Positions 1 through 8,020 of a stretch of 64,000 nt of DNA are shown here, in pieces; the stretch's first letter is position 1, and every line of letters starts with the position of its first letter. The notes below the pieces were generated by a model. It made no database searches. It was not told the DNA's origin and saw only the letters and a list, made by a program, of their open reading frames with translations. The DNA is from Akkermansiaceae bacterium. GTDB lineage: Bacteria; Verrucomicrobiota; Verrucomicrobiia; Verrucomicrobiales; Akkermansiaceae. Made by a program: the position numbers and the translations under genes. The DNA is taken from assembly GCA_903934285.1 (NCBI GenBank), contig CAIZNN010000278.1:1-64000 (forward strand), written 5' to 3'.

Positions 1-1
1 C

Positions 2-1624
2 CGCCAGTCCGACGCCGCCCAATTCGCCGGGGCCATCGATGACGCGCGCATCTATGCCGGGGCCTTGACCGCCGCGCAGATAGCCGCGCTGCAACCCAAT
101 GTGGCCTCAGAGTTGAAACCTTGGGCATGGTGGTCATTCGATGACAAGGAGGCCAAGGACCGCACCGGGCGCTTTGTCAGCACCGAACTGGTCGGCGGTG
201 CCAAAGTGGAGGATGGCAAACTCGTGTTAGACGGGGTGAGCGGCCAATTGCTGGCCAAGACCGGCACGGAAGTCCCCATCGTTTACGAGCAACCGGCGTG
301 GCCGGCCAAGCCGCCCGCGGAGTGGCTCACCTATCACCTCGCCCATCCCGGGCCCGGCAACGGCATGCCCGGCGACCCGAATTGCGCGTTTTTCTGGAAA
401 GGCCGCTATCACCTCCACTATATCTATGCCCACCAGGCCGGCTTCTCATTCGCCCATGTCTCCAGCGCCGACATGGTGCATTGGAAATGGCACCCGACCA
501 CCCTCACGCCGCCCAAGACCGGCCACGGCATGTTCAGCGGCACGGGCTTTTTCACCAAGGATGGCAAGCCGGCCATCATCTATCATGGTGAAGGCTCCGG
601 GCGCAACCAGATCGCTTTCGCGCTGGACGACAACCTGGAGAAATGGAGCACGCCGATGCCGATCATGCCCAAGGAACCGTCCGGGGCCCCATCCACCGTC
701 AAGCAGTGGGATCCGGATTGCTGGCTCAATGGCAACACCTATTATGGCCTCTCCGGCGGCGGCCCGCCCTACCTGATGAAGTCGCCCGATCTAACCAACT
801 GGGTGAATCTCGGCGAATTGATGCACGAGAGGATGCCGACTACCTTGGGGGTGAGCCGCAAGGAAGACGTCTCCTGCGCCAACATGTTCCGCCTCGGCAA
901 CAAGTGGATGTTGCTCTGCATCAGCCACAATCTGGGCTGCCGCTACTACCTCGGTGACTTTGTGGACGAGAAATTCCTGCCCGAGTTCCACGCCATGATG
1001 AACTGGCGGGCCTGGGAGTTTTTCGCGCCCGAAAGCCTGCTCACCCCGGACGGCCGCCGCGTCATGTGGGCGTGGTGCAATCTGGGCTACCCGCAAAGCG
1101 GCATCCAATCACTGCCGCGCGAATTGAGTCTGCCGGCCGACGGGGTGCTGCGCATCAAACCGCTGCGGGAATTGGAACAACTCCGTGAGGAGGCGAAACA
1201 CGAAGCCACCGTGAGTCTGAAAAGTGAGGTGGCCCACCCCCTCAAGGAGATTGCCGGCGATGCGCTGGAGCTCAAGATCCACTTCCAGCCGGGGACGGCC
1301 AAGGAGTTTGGGGTGGAGGTGTATTGCGATGCCGCTGGCAACAACGGCTTCCCAATTATCATCGAACCGGGCGGCAAAATCCTGCGTCTGGGCGACCTCA
1401 AGGTGCCCTTCGAATTGCGCGCCGGCGAAGCGCTTGACCTGCGCGTCTTTCTCGACAAAAACGTCATCGAGGTCTTCGCCAACGAGCGCCAGGCCGCAGT
1501 GGCATCCCACCGCTATACCGTCGGCAACCACGGCATTCGCCTCGTCAGCCGCGGCGGTGATGCCGTGGCCAGCGACATCACCGGCTGGAAAATGAAGTCC
1601 ACTTATCCGCAACCCAAGCCTTAA
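2..1624 (+). CDS. LamG-GH32 family glycosidase (5' truncated by window)
   Basis: The reading frame is open from base 2, so the gene begins outside the window. The first residues (AGAIDDARIYAGALTAAQIA) are the typical end of a concanavalin/LamG domain, followed by a partial second such segment (WWSFDD). From about base 330 the protein matches glycoside hydrolase family 32 (invertase, levanase or inulinase fold). GDPNCAFFWKGRYHLHY corresponds to the WMNDPNG nucleophile block, QWDPDCW to the RDP block, EDVSC to the catalytic EC block, and LPRELSL with VIEVFANERQA belongs to the C-terminal beta-sandwich. GH32 enzymes cleave beta-fructosides, although divergent LamG-GH32 proteins in this type of bacterium may use other glycans. 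An ATG-like start at base 65 (TTG) is unlikely because homology continues upstream. The exact substrate cannot be read from sequence. Confidence 0.85.
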   Translation, partial: RQSDAAQFAGAIDDARIYAGALTAAQIAALQPNVASELKPWAWWSFDDKEAKDRTGRFVSTELVGGAKVEDGKLVLDGVSGQLLAKTGTEVPIVYEQPAWPAKPPAEWLTYHLAHPGPGNGMPGDPNCAFFWKGRYHLHYIYAHQAGFSFAHVSSADMVHWKWHPTTLTPPKTGHGMFSGTGFFTKDGKPAIIYHGEGSGRNQIAFALDDNLEKWSTPMPIMPKEPSGAPSTVKQWDPDCWLNGNTYYGLSGGGPPYLMKSPDLTNWVNLGELMHERMPTTLGVSRKEDVSCANMFRLGNKWMLLCISHNLGCRYYLGDFVDEKFLPEFHAMMNWRAWEFFAPESLLTPDGRRVMWAWCNLGYPQSGIQSLPRELSLPADGVLRIKPLRELEQLREEAKHEATVSLKSEVAHPLKEIAGDALELKIHFQPGTAKEFGVEVYCDAAGNNGFPIIIEPGGKILRLGDLKVPFELRAGEALDLRVFLDKNVIEVFANERQAAVASHRYTVGNHGIRLVSRGGDAVASDITGWKMKSTYPQPKP

Positions 1625-1748
1625 GTGCGCGCAGGGTTGGGCTTGACCGGAGTGGATTTTGCACGGATGCTGCGCGCCGTGCTTGGCGCGCCAGTTCACC
1701 CGGTGTGGCTGCGCCACGGCCGACCCGAACCATCAACCCCAATCCCTT

Positions 1749-2576
1749 GTGCTCCTCCACTTTTATAAAATGAACGGTGCCGGCAATGACTTCATTGTCG
1801 TCGATAATCGCGACCTGTCGCTCAGCGCCGCGCTGGATGCCGATACGATTGCCGCGCTGTGCGACCGCAATCGCGGGATCGGGGCGGATGGCTTGCTGGC
1901 GGTGGAGCCGGCCCGCAAGGGCGCGGACTTCCGCTTCCGCTATTACAATGCGGACGGCTACGAAGCGGAGATGTGCGGCAACGGGGCGCGCTGTTTCGGC
2001 CGCTTTACCGCCCACCTCGGCGAGACGTTGCGCGAGCGGGTGAGCTTCGAGACGATGGTGGGCACCCTAACCGCCGAGATGATTGGCGACAACGTCCGCA
2101 TCGCCATGTCCGAGCCGACCGGTCTGCAGCTCGACACCGGAGCCACGGTGCCCGGGCTCGACGCCGCGCTGCACTTCATCAACACCGGCGTGCCGCACGT
2201 CGTCGCCTTCGTGGCTAGTCCCGAGGCGCTGGATGGCTTCGATGTCACCCGCCACGGCAGCGCCATCCGCCAGCATCCGGCATTCGCCCCAGCCGGCACC
2301 AATGCCAATTTCGTGGCACTGCTGGCACCCGGCCACCTCGCCATTCGCACCTTTGAGCGCGGCGTGGAGGACGAAACCCTCGCCTGTGGCACCGGCATGG
2401 TCGCCTGCGCCTTGGTGCACCACTTGCTCAGCGGCGCGCCCAGCCCGATCCTAGTCGACGTCGAGGGCGGCGACACCTTGGAAATTGGATTTGAGAACAA
2501 CGGCGCGCAGGCATTCACGCATGTCACGCTCACCGGTCCGGCGGATTTTGTGTTCGACGGCGAGATCGACTTGTAA
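1749..2576 (+). CDS. dapF: diaminopimelate epimerase DapF
   Basis: DapF interconverts LL- and meso-diaminopimelate, the last step before lysine and a source of the peptidoglycan cross-link residue; it is cytoplasmic. I chose the GTG at 1749, giving VLLHFYKMNGAGNDF, which is the usual DapF N-terminus, rather than the longer frame from ATG 1659. The product is 275 residues, normal for the family. Both catalytic cysteines are present in their motifs: Cys76 in MCGNGARCFGRF and Cys213 in ACGTGMVAC. The duplicated epimerase fold and the conserved ERGVEDETLACGTG block are intact. It is followed after 46 bp by dapA, so the two are probably cotranscribed as a lysine/DAP unit. Confidence 0.95.
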   Translation: MLLHFYKMNGAGNDFIVVDNRDLSLSAALDADTIAALCDRNRGIGADGLLAVEPARKGADFRFRYYNADGYEAEMCGNGARCFGRFTAHLGETLRERVSFETMVGTLTAEMIGDNVRIAMSEPTGLQLDTGATVPGLDAALHFINTGVPHVVAFVASPEALDGFDVTRHGSAIRQHPAFAPAGTNANFVALLAPGHLAIRTFERGVEDETLACGTGMVACALVHHLLSGAPSPILVDVEGGDTLEIGFENNGAQAFTHVTLTGPADFVFDGEIDL

Positions 2577-2622
2577 AATACCGCTTGGTGGAACCGTCCG
2601 GATAGGCCATGCTCCGCGCGCC

Positions 2623-3510
2623 ATGCAATTTTCCGGCTGCTATACCGCCCTGATCACACCGTTCCGCGACGGCCGGCTTGATGTCCCCGCCTTGCGCGCG
2701 CTCATCGAGCGCCAGATTGCCGGCGGCGTCGACGGCATTGTCCCTTGCGGCACCACCGGCGAATCCCCCACCCTCGACACCGCGGAGCACCTTGAAGTGA
2801 TCCGGCTGACGATTGAGTTTGCCGCCGGCCGCTGCCAAGTGGTGGCCGGCACCGGCTCGAACTCGACCGCCGAGGCGATTGAACTCACCAGCGCCGCCGC
2901 GGCGCTCGGCGCCACCGGCTCGCTGCAAGTCTGTCCGTACTATAACAAGCCCTCGCAGGACGGTCTCTACTTGCATTTCAAGGCCATCGCCGAGGCCACC
3001 GCACTGCCGCTCATGCTCTACAGCGTGCCGGGCCGCGCCGGCATTGAAATCGCACCGCACACCGTGGCCCGCCTCGCCGCGGCTTGCCCTAACATCACCG
3101 CCATCAAGGAAGCGGGCGGCTCGGTGGACCGCGTCAGCCAATTGCTGCAGGAGGTGCCTGAGGATTTCGCCATTTTGTGCGGCGACGACCCGCTCACCCT
3201 GCCTTTCATCGCCTGTGGCGCCACCGGCTTGGTGTCGGTGGCCTCCAATCTCATTCCCGACGTCATCGCCCGCTTGGTGCGCGCATGTCTGAATGGCTCG
3301 TTTGATGAAGCGCTGGTCATTCACCGGCAATATTACCCGCTGCTGCGCGGCCTGATGTCGCTGGATGTCAATCCGGTTCCGATCAAATCGGCCGTGGCCC
3401 TGCAAGGCCATTGCAGCGCCGAACTGCGGCTGCCGCTCGCGCCGCTGAGCCCGGGCAATACCACTGATCTAGCAAAACTGCTGGAGTCCTACAACCTGCT
3501 TTCCTGCTAA
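2623..3510 (+). CDS. dapA: 4-hydroxy-tetrahydrodipicolinate synthase DapA
   Basis: DapA condenses pyruvate with aspartate semialdehyde, the first committed step of DAP/lysine synthesis. ATG 2623 gives a 295-residue protein starting MQFSGCYTALITPF, the canonical N-terminus; the open frame further upstream overlaps dapF and has no homology. Active-site residues are all in place: the GTTGES loop, Tyr133 in LYSVPGRAG, Arg138, and the Schiff-base lysine Lys162 in AIKEAGG. YYNKPSQDGLY is also conserved. It sits between dapF and an aminotransferase gene on the same strand. An 8-C run lies a few bases after its stop codon, and a second one abuts the next gene's start. Confidence 0.95.
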   Translation: MQFSGCYTALITPFRDGRLDVPALRALIERQIAGGVDGIVPCGTTGESPTLDTAEHLEVIRLTIEFAAGRCQVVAGTGSNSTAEAIELTSAAAALGATGSLQVCPYYNKPSQDGLYLHFKAIAEATALPLMLYSVPGRAGIEIAPHTVARLAAACPNITAIKEAGGSVDRVSQLLQEVPEDFAILCGDDPLTLPFIACGATGLVSVASNLIPDVIARLVRACLNGSFDEALVIHRQYYPLLRGLMSLDVNPVPIKSAVALQGHCSAELRLPLAPLSPGNTTDLAKLLESYNLLSC

Positions 3511-3545
3511 CAATCACCCCCCCCACCGCCAACACCCCCCCCGCC

Positions 3546-4610
3546 ATGTCCAAACTCTACATTCCCGGTCCGATCAATGTCTCCAAGGAAACCTTTGCCG
3601 CGATGAGTCATCCGATGATCGGCCACCGCGGCAGCGAATTTGAAGAGTTATATGCGTCGACCCAACCCATCCTGCAACAACTGGCCGCCACCACCCGCCC
3701 GGCCTATCTTTCCACGTCCTCGGCCTGGGGCGTGATGGAGGCCTCGCTGCGCAATCTGTGCGCCAAGAAAGTGCTCACCCTGTGCTGCGGCGCGTTCTCT
3801 GACAAATGGTTCGATGTCGCCCTCAAACTCGGCCTGGCCGCGGAAAAAATCCAAGTCGAGTGGGGTGAGGCGATTGCTCCGGAAGCCGTCCGCGCCAAGC
3901 TTGCGCAAGGCGGCTTCGATCTGGTCACCCTCATCCACAACGAGACCTCCACCGGGGTGATGAACGATCTGGCAGGCATCGCCGCAGTGGTCAAGGAGTT
4001 TCCCGGGGTGCTGCTGGTGGTCGATTCGGTGTCCTCGTTTTCGGCCGTACCCATCGCGATGGATGCGCTAGGCATCGACGTGCTGCTGGCCGGGGTGCAG
4101 AAGGCGCTGGCGCTGCCGCCGGGCATGGCGGTGTTCTTTTGCTCCGCCGCGGCGCTGGAGCGCGCCAAGAGCGTGCCAAACCGCGGCTATTATTTCGATT
4201 TCATCGAGTTCGCCAAAAACGCCGAGAACAACAACACCCCGTCCACCCCGGCCATCTCCCTGATTTTCGGTCTCCAACACATTCTCGGCACCATCGCGGC
4301 AGAGGGCCTGGAGCAACGGTTCGCGCGGCATGCCGCCACCAATGCCATGATCCACGACTGGGGCGCGCGCCACGGGTTCCCGCACTTCGCACCCGCCGCC
4401 AACCGCTCGGTGACGCTAACCTGCTTCAAAAAGCCGGAGGCGTTCGACCAGGCGGCGTTCATCAAAAACCTCAAGGCCAAGCACGGCTATATCATCAACG
4501 GCGGCTACGGCAAAATCAAAGGCCTCACCTTCCGCATTTCCAACATGGGCAACGAAACCGCCGCCACCATGCAGGAACTCATTGCCGCCATGGATGATGT
4601 GTTAGGATAG
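3546..4610 (+). CDS. class V PLP-dependent aminotransferase
   Basis: The 354-residue protein belongs to the alanine-glyoxylate / serine-pyruvate aminotransferase group of fold-type I PLP enzymes. The N-terminus (YIPGPINVSKETFAAMSHPM) with the GHRGSEFEELY block is characteristic. VVDSVSSFSA contains the PLP-ring aspartate, and GVQKALALPPG carries the Schiff-base lysine, Lys186. The gene follows dapA by 35 bp and is likely in the same transcript, so a role in amino-acid metabolism is likely. It is not DapL or ArgD/DapC, which are different subfamilies. Whether it acts on serine, phosphoserine or glyoxylate cannot be told. The leader between dapA and this start contains two 8-C runs. Confidence 0.85.
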   Translation: MSKLYIPGPINVSKETFAAMSHPMIGHRGSEFEELYASTQPILQQLAATTRPAYLSTSSAWGVMEASLRNLCAKKVLTLCCGAFSDKWFDVALKLGLAAEKIQVEWGEAIAPEAVRAKLAQGGFDLVTLIHNETSTGVMNDLAGIAAVVKEFPGVLLVVDSVSSFSAVPIAMDALGIDVLLAGVQKALALPPGMAVFFCSAAALERAKSVPNRGYYFDFIEFAKNAENNNTPSTPAISLIFGLQHILGTIAAEGLEQRFARHAATNAMIHDWGARHGFPHFAPAANRSVTLTCFKKPEAFDQAAFIKNLKAKHGYIINGGYGKIKGLTFRISNMGNETAATMQELIAAMDDVLG

Positions 4611-4826
4611 GGTAGTCCGTCCTACAGACTGTGTTTTATCCGAACTGATTGACGATTGCCGATTGTTGAAGTGAGCTTGAAATTGAGCGACTGCGCCAAA
4701 CAAGCGCACATCATCAATCATCAATCGAATCTGATAGCGTCAGTCTACAACAAGTATTTTCGATAATGTGCAATCTGCATGGCGGCCTACAATAGGGCGC
4801 CGGCGCCTGCTGGCGGCGGCAGTCTG
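4611..4826. other. convergent intergenic region with a GC palindrome
   Basis: This 216-bp space separates convergent gene ends. It is A+T-richer than its surroundings and contains no convincing gene. A perfect 12-base palindrome, GGCGCCGGCGCC at 4796-4807, lies just beyond the minus-strand gene end and could be part of a terminator, but no clear T-run follows it. The copies of AATCATCAATC-like sequence near 4710 are short and of unknown meaning. Confidence 0.3.
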
Positions 4827-6485
4827 TCACTGCTTGTAGCGCTGGCCGCGCAGATACAACTCCTCGGCCTGGGCGAAGGTGAGGCTGTAAATATCCCCCT
4901 TGACCGGCACTTCCAGCGGGATTCTGCCGCTCTGCGGATCCACCGGCATCAACTCCCGCAATGCCGGCACATTGTCAAAGGTATCCGGCGGCAGCGTGAT
5001 GCGAAACTGCCCCTCATACACCAGGCTGTGCGACTCCCGCTCCGCCGCCCGCTCCGCCAGCACGCTCGTCTCAAAACTCTGGTCGATCCGGTCTAGCAAA
5101 GAAGTCGCCGTCCCGCCAGGTGCCCCGCCAGTTGTCTTGTCCTTGCGCGCCGCGCGCGCAATCCGTTGCAACGTGAAATCCGTCTCATCCTCCAAGCTCG
5201 TGGCCGCGCTCGGCTCCTCCTTGGCTTGACTGGCGGTCGGCGAGGCACTGCCCGCCCGGTTGCGCCGCAACTCTGCCGCAGTCTCCTCAGGCGTGGGGCG
5301 GCGCACCCGCATCTGTCCTGCCAAGGTCATCAGGTCGCCTGCCTTCAAGGCCACCTCGCTGACCTCCATGGTCCCGCCCTGGGTTTTGATTCGCAGCGAG
5401 CCCTCGCTGAAGGGCACCGACTTGTAGTTGTTGAAAACATCGAATTCCGTGAGTGCCCGCAACAAATACAGGCGATCCCGCAGTTTGATGACATTTTCCC
5501 CATCCAACACGAACTTGCCCTCAAACCCGATGCCCTCGGTCGTATTGGTGGACCCGAAGACGCGGAGGTCGCCGGAGACGGCACCCTCAATGAAGTTGCG
5601 GGCCGCCGGCGGCACCAACTCCTCCAATGCCACCCTGCGCACTTTGACGCTGCCGCTCACCTCCGGCCGCGGTCCCGCCGCCACCTTAAGCCCGGCCATA
5701 CTGACGCTGCCCGCGCCCTTGCGAAACTCCGCCTTCTCAAACACCACGCCGTTGCGCGTACAGGTGGCCATGATCTCAACAATCTCCAAGCGCCGCCACC
5801 ACGCCTGGGTGAAAGTGCCGCCGGTCAGATGAATCCGCCAGCCCTCCGCCAACCGCTGCAGCTTCAGGTGACTGCCTGCAATCTTGCCATGGGTGCGCTC
5901 GGAGTAGCCCCAGCGCAGCGTGGCGTCCTTCACCTCCACGCTTTCCAATTTGAATTCGCCGAAATCCCGGAACACCGCCTCCGCAATCGCCTCCGCCGAT
6001 TTATCGTCGTCGGCGCCGGCATGCAGTTCGATGTCAAGCTGATTGATCAACAGCGCGCCGGGATGCCACTCGCCGAGCAAACCACTGAGCAAGCCCATCT
6101 GACAGCGGAGGTTGCGCGCCTCCATGGTGGCGTAAAAGGTCGCATTGCCGCCTTGGCTGACCAAGCGTGACATCAGCAATTGGCCTTGAACGCGGCGAAA
6201 CCCGCTCATTTCCACCTCGCTGGCCCCCAGCTTGGACCCAATCGCCTCTTGCAGCTTCGTATGGAATCCGGCAGTGCCCGACAGCCTCGCCAAATACACC
6301 ACCAGCCCGATGAGCAGCACCAGCAGAAAAATCAGGAGGCGGCTGGCCAAGCGCAGCAAATGGAACATCACCGCCGACTTGGAGCCGACCCCGGCCAGCG
6401 AGTAGCGCATCTGAAACCAGAACCCCTGACTTGCCACCCAATGGCTCAAACGTTCGTTGAAATTATTTGATTGGTCAGATGCCAT
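4827..6485 (-). CDS. AsmA-like single-pass membrane protein
   Basis: A 552-residue protein with one strong N-terminal membrane segment at about residues 43-66 (LLIFLLVLLIGLVVYLARL) after a cytoplasmic leader. The rest is predicted to lie in the periplasm. The long beta-rich region, with phrases such as GALLINQLDIELHAG, LESVEVKDATLRWG and GEVSGSVKVRR-like repeats of short strands, resembles AsmA/TamB/YhdP-type proteins, which take part in outer-membrane lipid traffic. Residues about 395-470 are a charged, low-complexity stretch. The gene is divergent from scpA with about 120 bp between the starts. The family assignment is by overall texture rather than a diagnostic motif, so a lineage-specific function is possible. 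Confidence 0.6.
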   Translation of the reverse strand: MASDQSNNFNERLSHWVASQGFWFQMRYSLAGVGSKSAVMFHLLRLASRLLIFLLVLLIGLVVYLARLSGTAGFHTKLQEAIGSKLGASEVEMSGFRRVQGQLLMSRLVSQGGNATFYATMEARNLRCQMGLLSGLLGEWHPGALLINQLDIELHAGADDDKSAEAIAEAVFRDFGEFKLESVEVKDATLRWGYSERTHGKIAGSHLKLQRLAEGWRIHLTGGTFTQAWWRRLEIVEIMATCTRNGVVFEKAEFRKGAGSVSMAGLKVAAGPRPEVSGSVKVRRVALEELVPPAARNFIEGAVSGDLRVFGSTNTTEGIGFEGKFVLDGENVIKLRDRLYLLRALTEFDVFNNYKSVPFSEGSLRIKTQGGTMEVSEVALKAGDLMTLAGQMRVRRPTPEETAAELRRNRAGSASPTASQAKEEPSAATSLEDETDFTLQRIARAARKDKTTGGAPGGTATSLLDRIDQSFETSVLAERAAERESHSLVYEGQFRITLPPDTFDNVPALRELMPVDPQSGRIPLEVPVKGDIYSLTFAQAEELYLRGQRYKQ

Positions 6486-6606
6486 GTGCCGGATCCTTGC
6501 TTGCTGCGCCGAAAGTAAGGCTCAGTTCCACAGCCGATGCCAGCTAAAATTCGCCCGCGGCACTTTCCCCTCGCACAAGCGCGTGCTTTCCCCTACCACC
6601 CCGTCC

Positions 6607-7377
6607 GTGGACGCCACTGACTACAAAGTTCGCCTCGAAATCTTCGAAGGCCCGCTCGACTTGCTGCTCTACCTCATCAAGAAGGACGAGGTGGACATCC
6701 AAGCCATTTCCATTGAGCGCATCACCCGCCAATACCTCGATTACCTCAACACCTTCAAGCTTCTCAACATCGATCTGGCCTCCGAGTTCATCGTCATGGC
6801 GGCCAATCTGATGTATCTGAAGAGCCGCACGCTGTTGCCGCGGGTCGATCAACCGCCCGACGACGAGGCGGAAGACGACGACCCGCGCTGGGATTTGATC
6901 CGCCAACTCATAGAATACAAGAAATTCAAGGATGCGGCGGGCTTTCTGAGCTTGCGCGCCATCGAGCAGGAAGGCCGCTTCGCCCATCAGCCCGACACGC
7001 CGGAAAAGCCCGCGGCGGAGCCCGCGCCGCTGGCCGAGGTGTCCATCTTCGATCTGATCCGGGCGTTCCAGAACGTGCTCAAGCGCTTCGAGCAATCCCA
7101 CGACTTCGGCGACATCATCGACGACCGGTATACCGTCTCGGACAAAATCGACTTTCTGCTTGGCAACTTCGCGCCGGGCGAGGCCAAGAGCTTTGACACC
7201 TTGTTCCAATCGGCCACCACCAAGGCGGAGGTCATCGTGACCTTTCTGGCGCTGCTCGAGCTGATGAAGCTCAACCAATTCATCGTGCGCCAAAGCACCC
7301 TGCTCGGCAGCATCGCCATTGAGCGGCGCACCCACCACGCCATCGCCGAGCTGCAAGCCGTGACCGCCGACACCTGA
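6607..7377 (+). CDS. scpA: segregation and condensation protein ScpA
   Basis: ScpA is the kleisin that bridges the SMC heads in the bacterial condensin complex and so helps organise and segregate the chromosome. The N-terminal block, YKVRLEIFEGPLDLLLYLI followed by KKDEVDI, is the SMC-binding kleisin signature, and the C-terminal winged-helix region (VIVTFLALLELMKL) is also standard. The GTG at 6607 gives 256 residues, the normal size. The frame is open upstream to ATG 6457, but that would overlap the divergent gene and add non-homologous sequence. scpB is not adjacent. A 13-bp tandem repeat begins inside the last codons and contains the stop codon. Confidence 0.9.
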   Translation: MDATDYKVRLEIFEGPLDLLLYLIKKDEVDIQAISIERITRQYLDYLNTFKLLNIDLASEFIVMAANLMYLKSRTLLPRVDQPPDDEAEDDDPRWDLIRQLIEYKKFKDAAGFLSLRAIEQEGRFAHQPDTPEKPAAEPAPLAEVSIFDLIRAFQNVLKRFEQSHDFGDIIDDRYTVSDKIDFLLGNFAPGEAKSFDTLFQSATTKAEVIVTFLALLELMKLNQFIVRQSTLLGSIAIERRTHHAIAELQAVTADT

Positions 7378-7405
7378 GCCCGACACCTGAGCCCGACACC
7401 TGGCC
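7368..7405. repeat. 13-bp tandem repeat, three copies
   Basis: The unit CGACACCTGAGCC occurs at 7368-7380 and 7381-7393, with a third, slightly diverged copy at 7394-7405. The first copy contains the scpA stop codon TGA, so a change in copy number would not alter the protein. It lies between the convergent ends of scpA and infA. Confidence 0.85.
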
Positions 7406-7426
7406 GCCGACATCCGGGCCCGGCCC

Positions 7427-7732
7427 TCAGTTCATCCGGAACACGATCCGCGCCTTGGTCAGGTCGTACGGCGACATTTCCATTTTCACCTTGTCACCGA
7501 TCACCAGGCGGATGAAGCGCTTGCGCATTTTGCCGGAGATATGAGCCAACACCTCATGGCCGCTGCTCATCTTGACCCGGAACATGGTGCCCGCCAGCAC
7601 CGCTGAAATAACCCCTTCCACTTCCACTGCCTTCTCTTCATCATCCTTGGCGGCTGATCGCGACGGCGGCCCGTATCCCCCTCGCGACTTGTTCGAGGAC
7701 CGACGGGAAGAAAATTTGGGACGTGCTGGCAT
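7427..7732 (-). CDS. infA: translation initiation factor IF-1 with N-terminal extension
   Basis: IF-1 binds the ribosomal A site during initiation. The C-terminal 66 residues are a complete S1/OB-fold IF-1: [20 protein letters not shown], then [35 protein letters not shown] chose ATG 7732, giving 101 residues; a TTG at 7744 would add four more. Normal IF-1 is about 72 residues. The extra 30 or so at the N-terminus are basic and serine/glycine-rich ([19 protein letters not shown]), followed by an acidic DDEEK stretch, and resemble an unstructured RNA-binding tail. The gene is convergent with scpA. Confidence 0.93.
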   Translation of the reverse strand: MPARPKFSSRRSSNKSRGGYGPPSRSAAKDDEEKAVEVEGVISAVLAGTMFRVKMSSGHEVLAHISGKMRKRFIRLVIGDKVKMEMSPYDLTKARIVFRMN

Positions 7733-8020
7733 GGGAGGTGGCAATGAAAATCACCGGAATCACAACATACGGCTCCGGCGGCGTTCACCCTAAACCACAA
7801 GCCCCCGCTCGACAACCCCAAAAAGCCAATCCTGGCACAATTGTCGCTGTCTTATGGGCGATACCAGCAATTTTCGCGGTATGGCGCGAAACTATCAACC
7901 CGATGGCACCGTACAGCACCGAGCCGGTCGCCACCCTGCCCGCCGGCGGCATCGCCCGGGTCATCGTCGAAAAGCGCCCCCGCCCACCCCATCCCCACGC
8001 CCATCCCATCCATCGTTGCC

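Noticed and set aside
1600-1650. Possible terminator after the GH32 gene
   Set aside because: AACCC/GGGTT and AAGCC/GGCTT pairs cross each other rather than forming one stem, and no T-run follows.
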